From: Burkholderiaceae bacterium
Lineage (GTDB): Bacteria > Pseudomonadota > Gammaproteobacteria > Burkholderiales > Burkholderiaceae_C
NCBI GenBank assembly: GCA_024235855.1
Contig: JACKLN010000007.1
Location: forward strand, 190,303 to 254,302
DNA: 64,000 nt
Direction of reading: 5' to 3'
Below are positions 41,659 through 50,267 of this stretch, piece by piece. The translations under genes and the position numbers were made by a program. The notes under the pieces were generated by a model. The model made no database searches. It was not told the DNA's origin and saw only the letters and a list, made by a program, of their open reading frames with translations. The first letter of the stretch is position 1. Each line of letters starts with the position of its first letter.

Positions 41659-44154
41659 GCGCGGTTGGCGCGGTGGCGTTGGCGCGGCGGCGTGTGGGCT
41701 GGGCGCCCGCAGCGTCGCCGCCACCCCCATCAGCCAGAGCAGGGCGAACGCCACGCGCGGGATGTCCAGCAGGCTGTCGAAGGCGCCGACGATCAGGAAA
41801 CCGACGATGCCTGCCAGCAACGGCGGGGCCAGCGGGTGGCGGCGCGCGCGGCCCAGGGTCAGCCGGGCCACCGCGAAGGCCAGCAGCGCCGCGAAACCCA
41901 GCAGCCCCAGCCAGCCCTGCTCCACCCGCAGGTGCAGGCCCAGGTTCTTGGCGTGCCAGGGCAGATGGTGGCGGTCGCTGGACGGCAGCCAGCGCGCCAG
42001 GCCATCGTCGAAGCCGCCGTTGTGCAGCAGGCTGCGCCCCAGGCTGTCGATGAACTCGATCTGGTCGATCCGGATCCACCCGCCCCGCGTGTCCAGCGCC
42101 ACCGAGAACACCGGCGACTGCCAGCCCGGCGCCGCCTTCAAGGTCAGTTCCCCCGTGTGCCAGCCGGGCTGCGGTTCGCGCGCCGTGCCGCCCACCGGGG
42201 CTTGTGCCGTGCGGCACCCAGCGTCGTAGAGCAGGTGCTTGCTGCAGATCTCCACATGCAGGCGCACCGGTGCCGGCGCCTCGGCGCGCCAGCGCACGCG
42301 CACGGTACCCTCGGGCGCAGCGATGCGCTGCGACAGGCGAAAAAGTTCGCCGAAGCCCAGCACGTGCTTGCCGCCGGTGAGCACCAGCGTGCCGCCGCCG
42401 TCGGGCGCCGCCTGCCAGCGGTAGTCACCGACCTGGTCGGTGGCTTCGCCGCTGAGGGCGAAATGCGCCGCAAAGCGCCCCGGCCCGATGCCCCACCAGG
42501 TGGACGCATCGTCCTGCGCCAGTGACAGGCTGCGCTGCCAGTGGTGCAGCCGCCCCTGCCAGTCCTCCCCGGCCGTGGCCAGCCGGCCTTCGAGGTAGCT
42601 GCCGCCCGCGAAGGACCCCACCACCATGCCGGCCACGGCCATCGCGCCCAGGGCCGACCCGCGCCAGCGGCCAGCCGGGGCACCGCGCCAGCGTGGCAAG
42701 GCGGCACCGCCGGCAGCGGCGGCCGCCAGCACCGCGACGCTGGCGGCCATGCCCCAGCGCGCTTCGGTCTCGCCCCAGTGCAACGCCACGCCCAGCGCCG
42801 CCACCGCGGCCGCTGCCCAGGCCGCCCAGCCCAGCAATGCGGCCCACGCGCCCGTCAGCCGCTGGCCGGGCGCGCTCCAGGCACCGGCGCAGGCCAGGAC
42901 GCACGCCGCATAGAGCAGGTAAGGCGCCTTCAGTGCAGCGGGCAGCGCCAGCGCCAGCCCCACGGCCAAGGCCCCCAGCACCGCCCCCGCCACCCCGACA
43001 CCGGAGGCCCGGCCCGCCGATGGCCCGCCGCCCCCCTGCGCCGGGCCTTGTTGCCAGTGCCAGAACAGCAGCAGCATCAGGCCGTACAGCGCCGCCAGCC
43101 CGCGCCAGCCGCTGCCGGGAAAGGCCAGTGCCGCCGCCACAGCGAAGACCGCCACCCAGCCGAGCAGCACGCCAGGGCCGGTGGACGGCCCACCCGCCGC
43201 GGCGGGCGCGCGCGGCGTCATCAGCCACCACAGGGCCACGCCCACCAGGGCGCCGGCGTACAGGCCACGCGAGAACGTGGTGAGCACTGCATAGCCCGCC
43301 AGGCACAGCACGCCCACCGACAGCAGGACGGCACGCCGCCCGTGCGCGGCCGCCGCAGCCCACAGCCCGAACGGCAGGGTCAGGGCCAGGAAGCCGTCCA
43401 GCGCCGCGCCGCCGATGTGCGTCTCCCAGAACAGCGCGGTGGTGCGGTAGTCGGTGCTGAAGTTGGTCAGACCGGGCCAGGCCCAGCGCTCCCAGGTGGC
43501 CACGGCAGCCACGACCGCCAGGCCCGCCCAGGCGCCGTGACCCACGGCGCGCGCTGCCGCCTCGGGCGCACGGGATTGCAGTGCCTGCCACAGCGGCCAG
43601 GCCAGCAGCGCCCAGGCCAGTGGCTTGACGGTGCGCAGCACGTTCATCGGTTCGCGCCAGCCCTGCCACCAGCCCCAGGCGAAGCCACCGGCGCCCCAGG
43701 CGCCGGCGTCGTGCAGGCCGCGCCAGGTGCTCACGGCGGTCAGCCCCACGACCAGCACGGCCAGCAGCCACCACACACGCGCCGCGCCGTCGGTGGCGGG
43801 CTGGCGCGGCGGCAGGCCTGCGGGCCAGGCCAGCCGGGCCCAGCCGCCAGCCAGCAGCGCCAGCAGCAGCAGGTCGAACTCCTCGGCCAGCATCCAGCCG
43901 GTCCACGGCGCCAGGCCGGCCACCGGCAGCAGGGCCAGCAGCACCACGGGGATCCACAGTGGGCGCCACGCGGCGAGCGCGGCCAGCAGGATGACTGCTG
44001 CCACTGCAAGCATCGGCGCCAACGGGTGTTGGGCCGACATCCAGAGCGCGGCCGCAGCGCAGGCCAGGGCGCACAGGCCAGCCAGCCCACGGCCCATCGG
44101 CGATGGCGATCGGCTCACTGCCGTCGTCGCGGGCGCAGGCATACGGGGCGCCAC
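41644..44154 (-). CDS. O-antigen ligase/polymerase-like membrane protein with inserted beta-rich domain
   Basis: 836 aa, about 14 membrane segments. The Wzy_C-like region runs through the central helices with FSRGLYAGALVGVALWW. A periplasmic loop near 500-560 (SLAQDDASTWWGIGPGRFAAHF) suits the catalytic loop of ligases and polymerases. A soluble beta-sandwich-like block (about 570-740, with VRVRWRAEAPAPVRLHVEICSKHLLYDAGC and WHTGELTLKAAPGWQ) is inserted before the last helices and resembles a carbohydrate-binding module. It probably polymerises or attaches the polymer made by this locus. The start could be internal (MGRGLAGL). Confidence 0.8.
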   Translation of the reverse strand: MAPRMPAPATTAVSRSPSPMGRGLAGLCALACAAAALWMSAQHPLAPMLAVAAVILLAALAAWRPLWIPVVLLALLPVAGLAPWTGWMLAEEFDLLLLALLAGGWARLAWPAGLPPRQPATDGAARVWWLLAVLVVGLTAVSTWRGLHDAGAWGAGGFAWGWWQGWREPMNVLRTVKPLAWALLAWPLWQALQSRAPEAAARAVGHGAWAGLAVVAAVATWERWAWPGLTNFSTDYRTTALFWETHIGGAALDGFLALTLPFGLWAAAAAHGRRAVLLSVGVLCLAGYAVLTTFSRGLYAGALVGVALWWLMTPRAPAAAGGPSTGPGVLLGWVAVFAVAAALAFPGSGWRGLAALYGLMLLLFWHWQQGPAQGGGGPSAGRASGVGVAGAVLGALAVGLALALPAALKAPYLLYAACVLACAGAWSAPGQRLTGAWAALLGWAAWAAAAVAALGVALHWGETEARWGMAASVAVLAAAAAGGAALPRWRGAPAGRWRGSALGAMAVAGMVVGSFAGGSYLEGRLATAGEDWQGRLHHWQRSLSLAQDDASTWWGIGPGRFAAHFALSGEATDQVGDYRWQAAPDGGGTLVLTGGKHVLGFGELFRLSQRIAAPEGTVRVRWRAEAPAPVRLHVEICSKHLLYDAGCRTAQAPVGGTAREPQPGWHTGELTLKAAPGWQSPVFSVALDTRGGWIRIDQIEFIDSLGRSLLHNGGFDDGLARWLPSSDRHHLPWHAKNLGLHLRVEQGWLGLLGFAALLAFAVARLTLGRARRHPLAPPLLAGIVGFLIVGAFDSLLDIPRVAFALLWLMGVAATLRAPSPHAAAPTPPRQPRSGAI

Positions 44155-44193
44155 GGCTGTTCGCGCGTCAGGCCGTCCAGGATCACGGAAGCG

Positions 44194-44682
44194 TCAGATC
44201 AGACGGCGCTCGCGCGCATATTGCGTGCACCGTTCGGCAAAGGCCACCAGCATCGGCACCGCTTCGTGTGCGCCGGTGACGGCCTCGGCCAGGGCCTCGG
44301 GCTTGCGGATGTACTCATGCACCATGCGGTTGCGCAGCGCTCTCGCCGCCAGCCAGGCCTCGCTGCCTTCAGCGAGCAGGCCCAGCCGCGCCGCCCGCTC
44401 CAGGTTGTCCAGCACACTGCCGACCGGCTCACCCAGCCGGACCAGCAGCGCAGGCAACAGCTTGTCGCCAGCCGTATCCTGCAGGCGCGAGAAGCGCGCC
44501 ACGAAGGCATCCAGCCGCTCCGAAAGGTCATCGTCGGTACGCAATGTCTGCGCTCGATCCGCGGTGAAAGGCACCGTGAACAGTCGACCGTCGGTGGTGC
44601 ACAGGTGTTCGGACTCCAACGCCACCGTCTCCAGCAGGAAACGCAGCCGGTTGGTCTGCGCGTCGATGTCAGACGCCATCAT
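44194..44682 (-). CDS. hepT: HEPN-domain protein of a HEPN/MNT toxin-antitoxin pair (HepT-like)
   Basis: 162 aa. The HEPN RNase motif R-x4-H occurs as R-N-R-M-V-H in RALRNRMVHEYI, near residue 118. A tyrosine two residues after the His (HEY) matches the site AMPylated by the partner in HepT. Its ATG overlaps the nucleotidyltransferase stop by 4 nt. HepT toxins cut RNA and are silenced by the MntA enzyme. Length is somewhat over the usual 130-145 aa. Confidence 0.82.
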   Translation of the reverse strand: MMASDIDAQTNRLRFLLETVALESEHLCTTDGRLFTVPFTADRAQTLRTDDDLSERLDAFVARFSRLQDTAGDKLLPALLVRLGEPVGSVLDNLERAARLGLLAEGSEAWLAARALRNRMVHEYIRKPEALAEAVTGAHEAVPMLVAFAERCTQYARERRLI

Positions 44683-44981
44683 GACAGCAACACGCCCTCG
44701 GCCAGGGCCACCGCGTGAACCGGCTCCCGCATCGTGCAGGGGTCCAGGACGAGCACGTCGATCTTCCGGTCGCCGAGCAGGCGTTGCAGGCGTGCGGTGA
44801 TCCGCGCAGCCAGCCAGACCGGCCTGTCCACCGGCACGGACGACTCGACCAGCAGGTCGATGTCGCCGCCCTGGACGTCGTCACGCAAACGCGACCCGAA
44901 GAGCCGCACATGCGCGCCCGGCCCGGCCAGGTCGCGGGTCGCCTCGACGATGATGCGGCGCTGCTCCGGGCTGATGCGCAT
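44679..44981 (-). CDS. mntA: MNT-domain nucleotidyltransferase antitoxin (MntA-like)
   Basis: 100 aa from the ATG at 44981. The minimal nucleotidyltransferase motif GSRLRDDVQGGDIDLLVE (GSx10DxD) is intact, with a third acidic residue in KIDVLVLD. Such proteins AMPylate the neighbouring HEPN toxin (type VII systems). It precedes hepT in one operon, 29 nt from the decarboxylase gene end. Confidence 0.85.
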   Translation of the reverse strand: MRISPEQRRIIVEATRDLAGPGAHVRLFGSRLRDDVQGGDIDLLVESSVPVDRPVWLAARITARLQRLLGDRKIDVLVLDPCTMREPVHAVALAEGVLLS

Positions 44982-45010
44982 GCGCGGGATGGTAGCCCGG
45001 TGCGCGGGGA

Positions 45011-46273
45011 TCAAACCAGCAATTCCGTCACCCCCGGATGCCCCAGAAAGGCCTGTGGGCTGGCGCTGGCGCCGTAGGCACCGGACTGGAAGATCACCGC
45101 CAGGTCGCCCACCTCGGCCGCCGGCAGGTTCATCCTGTCGGCCAGCAGGTCCAGCGGCGTGCACAGCGGGCCGACCACCGACGCCACCTCGCGCGCACCA
45201 CCCTCGGCCGAGGATCCGGAGCGCGTCACCAGCGTGGCCGGGTAGTTCTTGCGGATGACCTGGCCGAAGTTGCCGCTGGCCGACAGGTGGTGGTTCAGCC
45301 CGCCGTCGCAGACCAGGAAGACCTGGCCGCAGGAGACCTTGCGGTCGACGATGCGCGTCACGTAGAGGCCCGCCTCGCCGACGAAGTAGCGCCCGAGCTC
45401 GATGACGATGGCCGCCTGCGGCAGCTGGGCCCTGGCGCGGGTGCAGATGTCGTCCAGGTTGGCCCCGATGGGTGCCAGGTCCAGCCGCTGCTCGCCGGGA
45501 AAGTACGGGATGCCGAAACCGCCGCCAAGGTTCAGGAACTTCACCGGCGCGGGCGCACCGTCGGCCAGGCGCAGCGCCAGTTCGTAGCTCTTGCGCTGCG
45601 CTTCGCAGATGCTCTCGGCGCGCAGGTTCTGCGAACCGGCAAACAGGTGGAAGCCCTCGAACCCCAGCCCGCCGGCGCGGATGAGCTCCATAGCCGCGCC
45701 GACCTGGTCCACGTCGATGCCGAACTGCTTGGGCCCGCCGCCCATCTTCATGCCCGAGCCCTTGAGCTCGAAGTCCGGGTTCACGCGCAGCGCCACACGG
45801 GCCGGAAGGCCGAGGGCCTGCTGCAACTCGGCCAGCACGCGCAGTTCGCGCAGGCTTTCCACGTTGACCAGCACGCCGGCGGCCAGCGCCTGGCGCAGTT
45901 CGGCGTCGCGCTTGCCGGGGCCGGCAAAGCTGATGTCCTTGGGGTTGGCGCCGGCGTCCAGCGCCACCTTCAGCTCGCCGGCCGAGGCCACGTCGATGCC
46001 ATTCACCAGCCCGGCCATGAAGGCCACCACCGCCGGCATCGGGTTGGCCTTCATCGCGTAGTGCAGTTCCACCGCCGCCGGCAGCGCGGCACGCAGTTCG
46101 GCCACGCGCTGGCGCAGCAGCTCACGGCTGTAGGCGTAGAACGGCGTGCTGCCCACGCGCTCGGCCAGGCGGGTGAGCGGGATGCCGCCCACCAGCAGAT
46201 CACCGTTGGCGGTGACCGGGAAGCGATGCATGGGGGCGTGGGTGGGTACTGCGCGCGGCGACGGCTCGGTCAT
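45011..46273 (-). CDS. PLP-dependent decarboxylase, exosortase A system-associated
   Basis: 420 aa from the ATG at 46273. Fold III decarboxylase residues: PLP Lys in LHYAMKANPMPAV, GGGFGIPYFPGE for the phosphate, ELGRYFVGEAGLYV, and the C-terminal CDGGLNHHLSASGNFG and GPLCTPLDLLAD. It resembles diaminopimelate/ornithine decarboxylases and matches the XrtA-associated type found beside the acyl-CoA ligase of exosortase loci. Here it is separated from that ligase by vapBC. Substrate unknown. Confidence 0.88.
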   Translation of the reverse strand: MTEPSPRAVPTHAPMHRFPVTANGDLLVGGIPLTRLAERVGSTPFYAYSRELLRQRVAELRAALPAAVELHYAMKANPMPAVVAFMAGLVNGIDVASAGELKVALDAGANPKDISFAGPGKRDAELRQALAAGVLVNVESLRELRVLAELQQALGLPARVALRVNPDFELKGSGMKMGGGPKQFGIDVDQVGAAMELIRAGGLGFEGFHLFAGSQNLRAESICEAQRKSYELALRLADGAPAPVKFLNLGGGFGIPYFPGEQRLDLAPIGANLDDICTRARAQLPQAAIVIELGRYFVGEAGLYVTRIVDRKVSCGQVFLVCDGGLNHHLSASGNFGQVIRKNYPATLVTRSGSSAEGGAREVASVVGPLCTPLDLLADRMNLPAAEVGDLAVIFQSGAYGASASPQAFLGHPGVTELLV

Positions 46274-46287
46274 GGTGATCCCGGTGA

Positions 46288-46719
46288 TCAGTTTGAATCC
46301 AGCCAGTCGACGCGCAGGCCGTCGAAGCGCTGGAAGTCCTTGTCGAAGGTGCCGACGGTGGCCCCGTGCTCCTGGGCCAGCGTGGCGATGTGGACATCGG
46401 TGGTGAGGTTGCCGGCGGTGCCCAGCCGCAGCAGCGTGCGCCCGAGCATGGCGGCATGGCGCGGGCCCGGGTGCACGACGCGGGCGCCCGGGTGGGCGAG
46501 CCAGCGGTTCAGCACCTGCAGCGCCTGTTCGGCGGTCAATGGCCGGGGAAAGATGCCCGGGCGCGTGGTCACGCGCAGAAACCCCAGCATCACCACCCAG
46601 GCCAGCGCCAGACCCTCGGCAGATTCGAGACCTTCGGCCAGCCACTGCGCGGCGCGGGGCCGCGAAGCAGACGCTTCGTTGACGGCGTGCACGAGCACGT
46701 TGACATCGGGCAGACGCAT
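46288..46719 (-). CDS. vapC: PIN-domain toxin VapC
   Basis: 143 aa. PIN acidic residues: Asp in LPDVNVLVHA at the start, TTDVHIATLA and GTFDKDFQRFDGLRV at the end, with a Glu in between (SAEGLAL region). PIN toxins cut tRNA or rRNA. It lies 8 nt after vapB in the same operon, between the two XrtA-associated genes. Confidence 0.9.
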   Translation of the reverse strand: MRLPDVNVLVHAVNEASASRPRAAQWLAEGLESAEGLALAWVVMLGFLRVTTRPGIFPRPLTAEQALQVLNRWLAHPGARVVHPGPRHAAMLGRTLLRLGTAGNLTTDVHIATLAQEHGATVGTFDKDFQRFDGLRVDWLDSN

Positions 46720-46727
46720 CGGGGTTG

Positions 46728-47000
46728 TCAGCGCGGCGCCGACTCGCGCCGCATCTTCTCGACGAAAGCCTCGGTCTCGAGCTCGTCGCTCAAGCGATTG
46801 AAGCTCGTCACGGCGACCAACGGCTCGCCCAAGTCGAACACCGGCTGCACGAAGGCCGTCCCGGCACCTGCCGGCGTGGAGGGCCGCAACCCCCTGCGCA
46901 AGGCGTCGTTCACCACGCGCTTGAAGGGCGCATCCTGTTCGCGCATGGCACGCTTGAGCAACTGCTGCACATCGGGGTCGAGCGTGATGGTGGTACGCAT
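46728..47000 (-). CDS. vapB: Ribbon-helix-helix antitoxin VapB
   Basis: 90 aa. The N-terminal ribbon-helix-helix reads MRTTITLDPDVQQLLKRAMRE, followed by a Pro/Ala linker and an acidic C-terminal helix (LSDELETEAFVEKMRRE) to wrap the toxin. A perfect 14-bp palindrome at 47023-47036 precedes it, which suits autorepression with VapC. Confidence 0.9.
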   Translation of the reverse strand: MRTTITLDPDVQQLLKRAMREQDAPFKRVVNDALRRGLRPSTPAGAGTAFVQPVFDLGEPLVAVTSFNRLSDELETEAFVEKMRRESAPR

Positions 47001-47022
47001 GGCATCAATGCATCAAATGGTT

Positions 47023-47036
47023 CGCATCATGATGCG
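47023..47036. promoter_or_regulatory. Palindromic operator CGCATCATGATGCG before vapBC
   Basis: Perfect 14-bp palindrome, 23 nt before the vapB ATG. GCATCA repeats at 47002-47007, 47010-47015 and within the palindrome, giving a multi-site operator. TTGACC (47058-47053) lies 18 nt before CATCAT in the palindrome on the coding strand, a weak promoter that bound antitoxin would cover. Confidence 0.6.
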
Positions 47037-47054
47037 TCAGGCGTGCGGCAGCGG

Positions 47055-48674
47055 TCAACCGCCCTGCCGCTCCACCCACTGCGTGGACAGCAGCTTGCGG
47101 TCGATCTTGCCGTTGGGGTTGCGCGGCAGCGGGCCCACGGCCGGCTCCACGCCGCCGGGCACCATGTAGGCCGGCATGTGGCGCTTGCACTCGGCCAGCA
47201 GCGCCGGCACGTCCAGCGCATCGGCACCCGTGGGCGGCGTGGCGATGACCTGGATGGCCTGGCCCAGCTGCGGGTGGTCCACGCCGAAGGCCACGCATTC
47301 GCCCACCCGCTTCGTGGCGTAGAGGATCTCCTCCACCTCGGTGGGGCTGACGCGGTAGCCCGAGGTCTTGATCATCTCGTCGCGCCGGCCCACGAAATAC
47401 AGGAAGCCCTCGGCGTCCTTGCGCACCGTGTCGCCGCTGAACACCGCGTACTCCGGCAGCTGCAGCCCGGCCACGCGGCCGCCGTGGCCGGGGGCCAGCA
47501 GCTTGTAGCGCTCGGCAGTCTTCTCGGGGTCGTTCCAGTAGCCCTGGCCGACCAGCGCGCCGCGGTGCACCAGTTCGCCCGGCTCGTCGGGGCCGCATTC
47601 GCTGCCGTCCTCGCGCAGCACCAGGATCTCGGCGTTGGGAATGGCCTTGCCGATGCTGTCGGGCCGTCGGTCCACCTCCTCCGGCGGCAGGTAGGTGCTG
47701 CGGAAGGCTTCGGTGAGGCCATACATCAGGAACGGCTTCGCCTTGGGCACGCGGGCGCGCAGCGCGTCCAGCGTCTCGCGCGGCATGCGGCCGCCGGTGT
47801 TGGCGAAGTAGCGCAGGTGCTCGTTGATCTCTGCGGGCCAGTCCAGCTGCGTGAGCTGGATGTACAGCGGCGGCACGGCCGTGAGGCCGGTGACCTTCTC
47901 GCGCGCCATGGCCTTGAGCACGTCGCGCGGCAGCAGGTAGTTCAGCAGCACCACGCGCGCCCCGGCGTGGAAGGCGGTGGTCAGCTGGCTGAAGCCGGCG
48001 TCGAAGCTCAGCGGCAGCGCGGCCAGCAGCGTGTCCTGCGGGCCGTTGCCCAGGTAGCTGGCCACGCTCTTGGCGCCAGCCACCATGTTGCGGTGGCTGA
48101 GCACCACGCCCTTGGGCCGGCCGGTGGAGCCGCTGGTGTAGAGGATGGCGCAGAGGTCGGTGTCGATCACGCGGTGGCCTGCGCGGGGCGGCGCGGCCAG
48201 CAGGTCGGCCCAGCGGTGCAGGCCGATGCCGGGCGGCATGGGCGGGAGCTCCCCCATGCCTTCGGTGACCACGATGTGGCGCAGGTCCGGGCATTCGGCC
48301 AGCACCGGCACCAGCAGCGCCAGCCGCTCCGGCGACGTGACCAGGATGCGCACGTTGCAGTCGCGCGCGATGTAGACCACCTGCTCGGGCTTGAGCAGCG
48401 GGTTCATCGGCACCATCACGCCGCCGGCGGCGGGGGCGGCAAAGCTGGCGACGACGGTCTCGAAGCGCTTGTCGAGCCAGATGGCGACACGGTCGGTGCG
48501 GGCGAGGTCCAGCGACATGAAGCCAGAGGCACAGGCCTGGACCGCCGTGGCCAGCACGCCATACGACCACGTCTGGGCGCCTGCGGTCAGGGCCGGCGCG
48601 TCGGGTTGCAGTGCCGCCCCACGAACGACGAGTTCGTGCAGCAGCTGGGCCTCGGGGATCGGTGTGTCGGGCAT
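47055..48674 (-). CDS. Acyl-CoA ligase (AMP-forming), exosortase A system-associated
   Basis: 539 aa. Adenylation motifs: LYTSGSTGRPKGVVLSHRN, YGLTEAFRSTYLPPEEV, GRRDEMIKTSGYRVSPTEVEEIL and the terminal NGKIDRKLL Lys. It resembles XrtA-associated ligases that activate a carboxylic acid, perhaps onto the acyl carrier protein of the forward operon. The vapBC module lies directly downstream (54 nt), then the decarboxylase. Confidence 0.9.
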   Translation of the reverse strand: MPDTPIPEAQLLHELVVRGAALQPDAPALTAGAQTWSYGVLATAVQACASGFMSLDLARTDRVAIWLDKRFETVVASFAAPAAGGVMVPMNPLLKPEQVVYIARDCNVRILVTSPERLALLVPVLAECPDLRHIVVTEGMGELPPMPPGIGLHRWADLLAAPPRAGHRVIDTDLCAILYTSGSTGRPKGVVLSHRNMVAGAKSVASYLGNGPQDTLLAALPLSFDAGFSQLTTAFHAGARVVLLNYLLPRDVLKAMAREKVTGLTAVPPLYIQLTQLDWPAEINEHLRYFANTGGRMPRETLDALRARVPKAKPFLMYGLTEAFRSTYLPPEEVDRRPDSIGKAIPNAEILVLREDGSECGPDEPGELVHRGALVGQGYWNDPEKTAERYKLLAPGHGGRVAGLQLPEYAVFSGDTVRKDAEGFLYFVGRRDEMIKTSGYRVSPTEVEEILYATKRVGECVAFGVDHPQLGQAIQVIATPPTGADALDVPALLAECKRHMPAYMVPGGVEPAVGPLPRNPNGKIDRKLLSTQWVERQGG

Positions 48675-48798
48675 GCCTGGCAGGTGCCGCAGTGCGGCGC
48701 GGGCAAAGCCGCCATTGTGGGCCGGTGGTTCGCAGCCCCGCCAGCTGCCCGGCGGTCAACCTGCCGCAGACTGCACGCAGGCGCCGTGGAAAGTGGGC

Positions 48799-49374
48799 TC
48801 AGCCGCCGGTGAACACCTCGGCCTGCGCCAGCACCGGCGCCGCCTCATCCTTGGCCGCCACCCGCGGCGGCTGCCCCGGCGCCAGCGGCCAGTCGATGCC
48901 GATGGTCGGGTCGTCCCAGCGGATGGCGCGCTCGCAGTCCCGCGCGTAGACGTCGGTGGTCTTGTAGAGGAAGTGGGTGTCGTCTTCCAACGCCAGGAAG
49001 CCGTGGGCGAAGCCGGGCGGGATCCACAACTGGCGGCGGTTTTCCGCCGTCAGCTCCACCCCGACCCAGCGGCCGAAGGTGGGGCTGCCGCGGCGGATGT
49101 CCACCGCCACGTCGAAGGCCCGGCCCCGGACCACACGCACCAGCTTGCCCTGCGCGTGCGGCGGCAGCTGGTAGTGCAGGCCTCTGAGCACCCCGGCGGC
49201 GCTGCAGGAGTGGTTGTCCTGCACGAAGGCCCCGGCCGGCGGCAGCCCCAGGTCCTGGAGCCCCTGCTCGAAACGCCCCGCGTTGAAACTCTCCATGAAC
49301 CAGCCGCGCTCGTCGCCGAAGACCTGCGGCTCGACGATCACCACGCCGGGCAGCGCTGTTGGGATCAGCTTCAT
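48799..49374 (-). CDS. rmlC: dTDP-4-dehydrorhamnose 3,5-epimerase
   Basis: 191 aa; its ATG at 49374 shares one base with the rmlA stop (TGATG). RmlC residues: DERGWFMESFN, AFVQDNHSCSAAGVLRGLHYQ, the catalytic His and the WIPPGFAHGFLALEDD block. It makes dTDP-4-keto-L-rhamnose. Last gene of rmlBDAC. Confidence 0.95.
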   Translation of the reverse strand: MKLIPTALPGVVIVEPQVFGDERGWFMESFNAGRFEQGLQDLGLPPAGAFVQDNHSCSAAGVLRGLHYQLPPHAQGKLVRVVRGRAFDVAVDIRRGSPTFGRWVGVELTAENRRQLWIPPGFAHGFLALEDDTHFLYKTTDVYARDCERAIRWDDPTIGIDWPLAPGQPPRVAAKDEAAPVLAQAEVFTGG

Positions 49375-50267
49375 CAGAAGGCCCTGTCCTGCAGCAGCTT
49401 CATCAGGTACTGCCCGTAGCCGTTCTTGCGCATCGGCGCGGCCAGCTTCTCCAGCTGCGCAGCGTCGATCCACCCGGCGCGGTAGGCGATCTCCTCCGGG
49501 CAGGCCACCTTCAGGCCCTGGCGGTTCTCCAGCGTGGCGATGAACTGCCCGGCCTCCATCAGGCTGTCGTGGGTGCCGGTGTCCAGCCAGGCATAGCCGC
49601 GGCCCATGATCTCCACGCTCAGCTGGCCCTGGCGCAGGTAGGCGGCGTTGACCTCGGTGATCTCCAGTTCGCCGCGGGCACTGGGCCGGATGCTGGCTGC
49701 GATGTCGCAGACCTGGGCGTCGTAGAAGTACAGCCCCGTGACCGCGTAGTTGCTCCTGGGCTGTTGCGGCTTCTCCTCGATGCTCACGGCGCGGCGCTGG
49801 TCATCGAAGGCCACCACGCCGTAGCGCTCGGGGTCGTTGACGTGGTAGGCGAAGACGCTGGCGCCCTCGCTGCGCGCGCTGGCGCGCTGCAGCAGGCCCT
49901 GGAAGTCGTGGCCGTAGAACAGGTTGTCGCCCAGCACCAGCGCGCTGGGGCCGCCGCCGACGAACTCGCGCCCCAGGATGAAGGCCTGGGCCAGCCCGTC
50001 GGGGCTGGGCTGCACGCAGTACTGCAGGTTCATGCCCCAGGGGCTGCCGTCGCCCAGCAGCGCCTCGAAACGCGGCAGGTCCAGCGGGGTGCTGATGACC
50101 AGCACCTCGCGCATCCCGGCAAGCATCAGCGTGCTCAGCGGGTAGTAGATCATCGGCTTGTCGTACACCGGCAGCAGCTGCTTGCTGATGGCCAGCGTGG
50201 CCGGGTGCAGCCGCGTGCCGGCGCCGCCGGCCAGGATGATGCCCTTGCGGGGCGGTGGCGTGGTCAT
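49374..50267 (-). CDS. rmlA: Glucose-1-phosphate thymidylyltransferase
   Basis: 297 aa. Nucleotidyltransferase start GIILAGGAGTRLHPATLAISKQLLPVYDKPMIYYPL, then LVLGDNLFYG and RGYAWLDTGTHDSLMEA. It makes dTDP-glucose from glucose-1-P and dTTP. It overlaps rmlD (ATGA) and rmlC. Confidence 0.97.
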   Translation of the reverse strand: MTTPPPRKGIILAGGAGTRLHPATLAISKQLLPVYDKPMIYYPLSTLMLAGMREVLVISTPLDLPRFEALLGDGSPWGMNLQYCVQPSPDGLAQAFILGREFVGGGPSALVLGDNLFYGHDFQGLLQRASARSEGASVFAYHVNDPERYGVVAFDDQRRAVSIEEKPQQPRSNYAVTGLYFYDAQVCDIAASIRPSARGELEITEVNAAYLRQGQLSVEIMGRGYAWLDTGTHDSLMEAGQFIATLENRQGLKVACPEEIAYRAGWIDAAQLEKLAAPMRKNGYGQYLMKLLQDRAF

